DNA of 45,377 nucleotides from Oscillospiraceae bacterium (GTDB taxonomy: Bacteria > Bacillota > Clostridia > Oscillospirales > Ruminococcaceae), in assembly GCA_029067895.1 (NCBI GenBank), contig JAIEDQ010000195.1:1-45377 (forward strand), in the 5' to 3' direction. The notes under the pieces were generated by a model. It was not told the DNA's origin and ran no database searches. It saw only the letters and a program-made list of their open reading frames with translations. The position numbers and the translations under genes were made by a program. Positions 42,614-45,377 of this stretch are shown in pieces; the first letter of the stretch is position 1; each line of letters starts with the position of its first letter.

Positions 42614-43969
42614 TTATTGAAGCCCCAATGCTCTTGAAGCTATGGCAAAATACACAAAAAGCGCAAGAGCGTCTACAATTGTGGTTATGAAAGGACTTGC
42701 CATAACCGCAGGGTCGAAGCCGATTTTTTTTGCAAGCATAGGCAGGGCACAGCCCACCAGCTTTGCAATGATTATAATGCAAAAAATTGTTGCCGCAACA
42801 ACTCCGCCTATAACCGCGCCCTTGCGGTCGATAAACATGACCTTTCCGAAAGCGATAACGGCGATCGTGGCGGCGCACATTACACCTACCCTGAATTCCT
42901 TCCACATGACCTTGAAAATGTCGCGGAAGCTTATCTCGTTAAGTGACAGACCGCGGATTATCGTTACCGAAGCCTGACCTCCCGAGTTTCCTCCGGTATC
43001 CATAAGCATAGGTATAAACACGGTCAGCGCAGGAACTATCGCCAGCGCGTCCTCAAAATGAGAAAGTATTGTTCCGGTAAATGTAGCGGACACCATAAGC
43101 AGTATGAGCCACGGTATGCGCTGCTTGTATATCTTGAATATGCCTGTTTTCATGTACGGCTTCTCCGAGGGGAGCATAGCCGCCATCTTTTCGATATCCT
43201 CCGTGTCCTCGTCGCGGATAACGTCCATAGCGTCGTCGAACGTAACTATTCCCACGATACGGTTTTCGTTGTCCACAACGGGCATTGCGGCAAAGTCGTA
43301 TTTGGACATTGTTCTCGCAACATATTCACGGTCGTCGTGAGTATTTACGGATATCACGTTGGTTTCCATAATATCCTCGATAATTGTATCTCCGTCCGCA
43401 ACAAGCATATCCAGAACGGTAACGATACCTAAAAGCCTGCGGCTTTCCGTTACATAGCAGGTATAAACCGTTTCCTTGACGAGACCGATCTTGCGTATCT
43501 GGTCAAAGGCTTCCTGTACTGTGAAATCCTTTCTGAGGTACACGAACTCGGTTGTCATTACCGAGCCTGCGCTGTCCTTGGGATAATCAAGAAGCTGATT
43601 GATCTGCTTTCTTGTGTCGCTGTCGGTGTTCCGCAGGATACGGGACACCACGTTCGCGGGCATTTCCTCGATGATGTCAACGGTATCATCGATGTAAAGC
43701 TCGTCTAAAACGTACCGAAGCTCACGGTCGGAAAAAGCATTGATAAGTACCATCTGGGTATCGCTGTCCATGTAGGTGAACGTTTCTGCCGCAAGCTCCT
43801 TGGGGAGAATGCGGTACAGCAGGATAAGCTCCTTTTCGCCGAACTCCTCGTCGGCTTTCATTTCTTCAACGAGATACGCGATATCCGCGGGATTCATTTC
43901 CTGAAGATCTGCTTTAAGTTTGACAAACTGCTTGCCGCTTATAAGCTCTATTGCAAGCTCTTTTTCCAT
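42614..43969 (-). CDS. mgtE: MgtE-family magnesium transporter/channel
   Basis: This 451-residue protein has the cytoplasmic MgtE N-domain (about 1-130), a CBS pair (about 135-255, with SVMTTEFVYLRKDFTVQEAF and FAAMPVVDNENRIVGIVT) that gates the pore by binding magnesium, and a C-terminal membrane domain of about five spans (285-451) with the conserved FIPMLMDTGGNSGGQAS. It mediates magnesium uptake. AGGAGG lies 7 bases before the ATG but is buried in a 10-bp hairpin of the leader, so translation is probably controlled. The leader of about 270 bases also holds a small ORF and further helices. Confidence 0.95.
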   Translation of the reverse strand: MEKELAIELISGKQFVKLKADLQEMNPADIAYLVEEMKADEEFGEKELILLYRILPKELAAETFTYMDSDTQMVLINAFSDRELRYVLDELYIDDTVDIIEEMPANVVSRILRNTDSDTRKQINQLLDYPKDSAGSVMTTEFVYLRKDFTVQEAFDQIRKIGLVKETVYTCYVTESRRLLGIVTVLDMLVADGDTIIEDIMETNVISVNTHDDREYVARTMSKYDFAAMPVVDNENRIVGIVTFDDAMDVIRDEDTEDIEKMAAMLPSEKPYMKTGIFKIYKQRIPWLILLMVSATFTGTILSHFEDALAIVPALTVFIPMLMDTGGNSGGQASVTIIRGLSLNEISFRDIFKVMWKEFRVGVMCAATIAVIAFGKVMFIDRKGAVIGGVVAATIFCIIIIAKLVGCALPMLAKKIGFDPAVMASPFITTIVDALALFVYFAIASRALGLQ

Positions 43970-43976
43970 AAAAAAA

Positions 43977-44002
43977 CCTCCTATTTCAAATTAAATAGAA
44001 GG
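43977..44002 (-). promoter_or_regulatory. Hairpin sequestering the mgtE Shine-Dalgarno sequence
   Basis: On the transcript CCTTCTATTT pairs with AAATAGGAGG (10 bp, one G-U) around the 6-base loop AATTTG. The second arm contains the whole AGGAGG ribosome site of mgtE, 7 bases before its ATG, so the folded form should block initiation. Confidence 0.7.
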
Positions 44003-44103
44003 CACAAAACAGCGCTGCCTGAAATTTCTTTCGGGCAGAAACGCCGGAAGCTGTCCTGCGGACACAGCTGTACACGCATATGCACGCAAAAGCTTTCGGC
44101 ATA

Positions 44104-44196
44104 TTATTGACAAGGCGATGAAACGGACGCCGCGGGCGCACCGGTCTCAAAGCCGCAACTTCGCGGTTTTATGCCCTTACCGTTATCGGCGTCCAT
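44104..44196 (-). CDS. Small ORF in the mgtE leader (30 codons)
   Basis: A 30-residue frame starting MDADNGKGIKPRSC and ending SSPCQ begins 9 bases after a strong AAAGGAG, about 45 bases after the promoter start point of the mgtE transcript. It is too short for usual gene calls. Leader peptides control magnesium transporter genes in other bacteria, which makes this candidate interesting, but the same bases also form nested helices: GGACGCCG/CGGCGTCC (44187-44194, 44125-44132), GGGC/GCCC and CCGC/GCGG. An RNA sensor domain rather than a peptide is therefore an equal alternative. Confidence 0.45.
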   Translation of the reverse strand: MDADNGKGIKPRSCGFETGAPAASVSSPCQ

Positions 44197-44248
44197 ACAG
44201 TTTCACTCCTTTATAGTCTGATAGAGCATACATTCAGTACACATTAAT

Positions 44249-44277
44249 ATTATACACAATTTTGGATACCTTGTCAA
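44249..44277 (-). promoter_or_regulatory. Consensus sigma-A promoter of mgtE
   Basis: Minus-strand TTGACA (complement of 44272-44277) and TATAAT (complement of 44249-44254) are separated by 17 bases: a perfect consensus promoter about 275 bases before mgtE. Confidence 0.92.
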
Positions 44278-44348
44278 TGAAAACTTTTGTTAAAGCATCG
44301 ATATTGTACAAATGACGAAATGCAAAGAATTTTCTCTTAAAAACAAAA

Positions 44349-44376
44349 CGGCGCGTTCCGAAACAGAACGCGCCGT
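44349..44376 (-). terminator. Terminator of the coaX/S-component unit
   Basis: ACGGCGCGTTC (44349-44359) pairs perfectly with GAACGCGCCGT (44366-44376), and the minus strand continues TTTGTTTTTAAG, 14 bases after the stop codon. Confidence 0.88.
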
Positions 44377-44390
44377 CGTTTTTTATTCAC

Positions 44391-44978
44391 TTACACTTCC
44401 GCAGCGGGCTTTTTAACTATGCTCAGAACGCGCACAATAACGGTGCTGAGACAAAGATTGATAAGGGTCTCCACAACGAAATTAAGTCCCACAAAGCCGA
44501 TTATCAGATACGCTCTCACGTTGGCAAAGCCTGCTCCCGCAGCCCATTCGCTGATGGTATCATAGAAGAATATCAAACAGCCCAGCAGGAACACTCCCGT
44601 ATTCACAACGGGACACACAATTGCAGCCGCAAGAATCGCCGCCCAGCGGTTCTTGTTTTCCAGCAGCCTGTAAACAGCCGCTGCCGCAACGCCCGCAAGA
44701 ACGCCTTTAAGTATGCAGGTTATGACTGTTCCCGGAACGCTGACCGCAAGAAACGCTCCCGCGTCGGTCATCAGCACTACCACTCCGAAAACAAAGCCCA
44801 GCCATGCGCCCGCTTTCCAGCCGTACAGAGCCGCTCCCACAACTATGGGGATAAGCACCAGCGTAATGCTGAACGTTCCGAACCTGATGCCGATAGCCAG
44901 CGCCTGAAGCACGATAACGATAGCGGTAAGCACTCCCATTACCGCAAGCATAAGGGTTTTCTCTCTTGTTTTTGACAT
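44391..44978 (-). CDS. ECF transporter S component, probably for pantothenate
   Basis: This 195-residue protein has about six membrane spans and the form of an energy-coupling-factor substrate-binding (S) subunit: a lysine/arginine-containing start (MSKTREKTLMLAVMGVLTAI), FGTFSITLVLIPIVVGAALYG, GFVFGVVVLMTD, and Ala-rich helix packing suited to binding the shared T component. S subunits bind a vitamin and use separate ATPases encoded elsewhere. It lies 65 bases downstream of coaX, the pantothenate kinase gene, with AGGAGG before its ATG and no terminator between, so pantothenate is the most likely substrate. The assignment to the vitamin is inference from context. Confidence 0.8.
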   Translation of the reverse strand: MSKTREKTLMLAVMGVLTAIVIVLQALAIGIRFGTFSITLVLIPIVVGAALYGWKAGAWLGFVFGVVVLMTDAGAFLAVSVPGTVITCILKGVLAGVAAAAVYRLLENKNRWAAILAAAIVCPVVNTGVFLLGCLIFFYDTISEWAAGAGFANVRAYLIIGFVGLNFVVETLINLCLSTVIVRVLSIVKKPAAEV

Positions 44979-45043
44979 AAAAACTACCTCCTACTGCTGT
45001 TCCGGTTTTAAGGATACAGCGTAATACGGCATTACAAAAATTG

Positions 45044-45377
45044 TTACGCGTTTCTCTTATACAGCACGTACAAGCCGTCTATGAGCAGAGTATCGTCCAG
45101 TATGAACTTTTCGCGGCAGAACGGCAGTATCGCAGGAGCAAGTCCTCCCGTAGCGATAACGGCGGCGTCCTGACCTATGGCTTCCTTATAGCGCACAGCC
45201 ATGCCGTCCATCATGCTTGCGGTACCGATAATGCTTCCCGACTTCATGCAGTCCACGGTATTCGTGCCGATAAGCACGTTTCCCGAAAGCTCCGTGTTTA
45301 TGTCGGGCAGAGCCGCGGCAGCCGAGGACAAGGCTTTCAGTGACACCGTTCCTCCGGGGATTAGCGAGCCGCCCAGA
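45044..45377 (-). CDS. coaX: Type III pantothenate kinase CoaX, C-terminal part
   Basis: The frame runs off the window edge, so only the last 110 or so residues are visible. It contains GGSLIPGGTVSLKALSSAAA, IGTNTVDCMKSGSIIGTASM and VIATGGLAPAILPF, typical of the C-terminal half of type III pantothenate kinases, which phosphorylate pantothenate in the first step of coenzyme A synthesis. The true start lies beyond base 45377. It appears to be cotranscribed with the following S-component gene. Confidence 0.9.
   Translation of the reverse strand, partial: LGGSLIPGGTVSLKALSSAAAALPDINTELSGNVLIGTNTVDCMKSGSIIGTASMMDGMAVRYKEAIGQDAAVIATGGLAPAILPFCREKFILDDTLLIDGLYVLYKRNA

Noticed and set aside
44000-44240. 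M-box magnesium riboswitch before mgtE
   Set aside because: The conserved M-box sequence blocks could not be found; the leader was instead reported as uncharacterised.

Overview
The window looks like chromosome of an anaerobic low-to-mid GC Gram-positive bacterium of the class Clostridia, most likely a Ruminococcus-like member of the Oscillospiraceae. This rests on strong Shine-Dalgarno sequences, many near-consensus sigma-A promoters with 17-base spacers, a perfect HrcA/CIRCE operator before groES-groEL, a lipoprotein GH5 glucanase, an orphan long-form HisA, a BlaI/M56 pair and ECF sigma factors coupled to membrane proteins. The species is inferred from gene content only. No rRNA, tRNA, CRISPR array, prophage or transposase gene was seen.

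Layout. 1-5.4 kb: a CpsB-like PHP phosphatase, an autoregulated BlaI/M56 pair, a two-gene zinc-macrodomain/SirTM ADP-ribosylation operon and an orphan ABC ATPase. 5.5-11.3 kb: a six-PAS soluble hybrid histidine kinase and a divergent CNNM/CorC protein, with a folded 222-bp element between their promoters. 11.3-15.5 kb: two ECF sigma/membrane-protein pairs flanking hisA. 15.9-19.4 kb: a GH5 glucanase and a FliK-like/FlhB-like pair. 19.6-24.9 kb: a cheA-cheW-cheR-cheB operon. 24.9-27.0 kb: groS-groL. 27.4-33.9 kb: response regulator, sensor kinase, membrane HtrA protease, then an ECF sigma factor translationally coupled to a membrane-anchored serpin. 33.9-37.7 kb: purB with a CYTH protein, and a GH13 enzyme. 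37.9-42.4 kb: a large lipoprotein of unknown function, rsmA, a GNAT acetyltransferase and a nucleotidyltransferase. 42.6-45.4 kb: mgtE behind a long structured leader with a small ORF, then an ECF-transporter S component next to a truncated coaX.

Most striking is 27.4-33.9 kb. A two-component system and an HtrA protease, which look like an envelope-stress module, are followed by an ECF sigma factor whose coupled partner has an anti-sigma-like cytoplasmic N-terminus, one membrane span and an extracytoplasmic serpin with an inhibitory-type hinge. The architecture suggests that protease attack on the serpin could be read out as sigma-factor release; that mechanism is inference. Also notable are the mgtE leader, in which a hairpin buries the mgtE Shine-Dalgarno sequence, the minimal SirTM/macrodomain operon, and a CheA with a duplicated P2 domain.

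Most genes sit in short transcription units bounded by clear hairpin terminators, several of them bidirectional between convergent genes.
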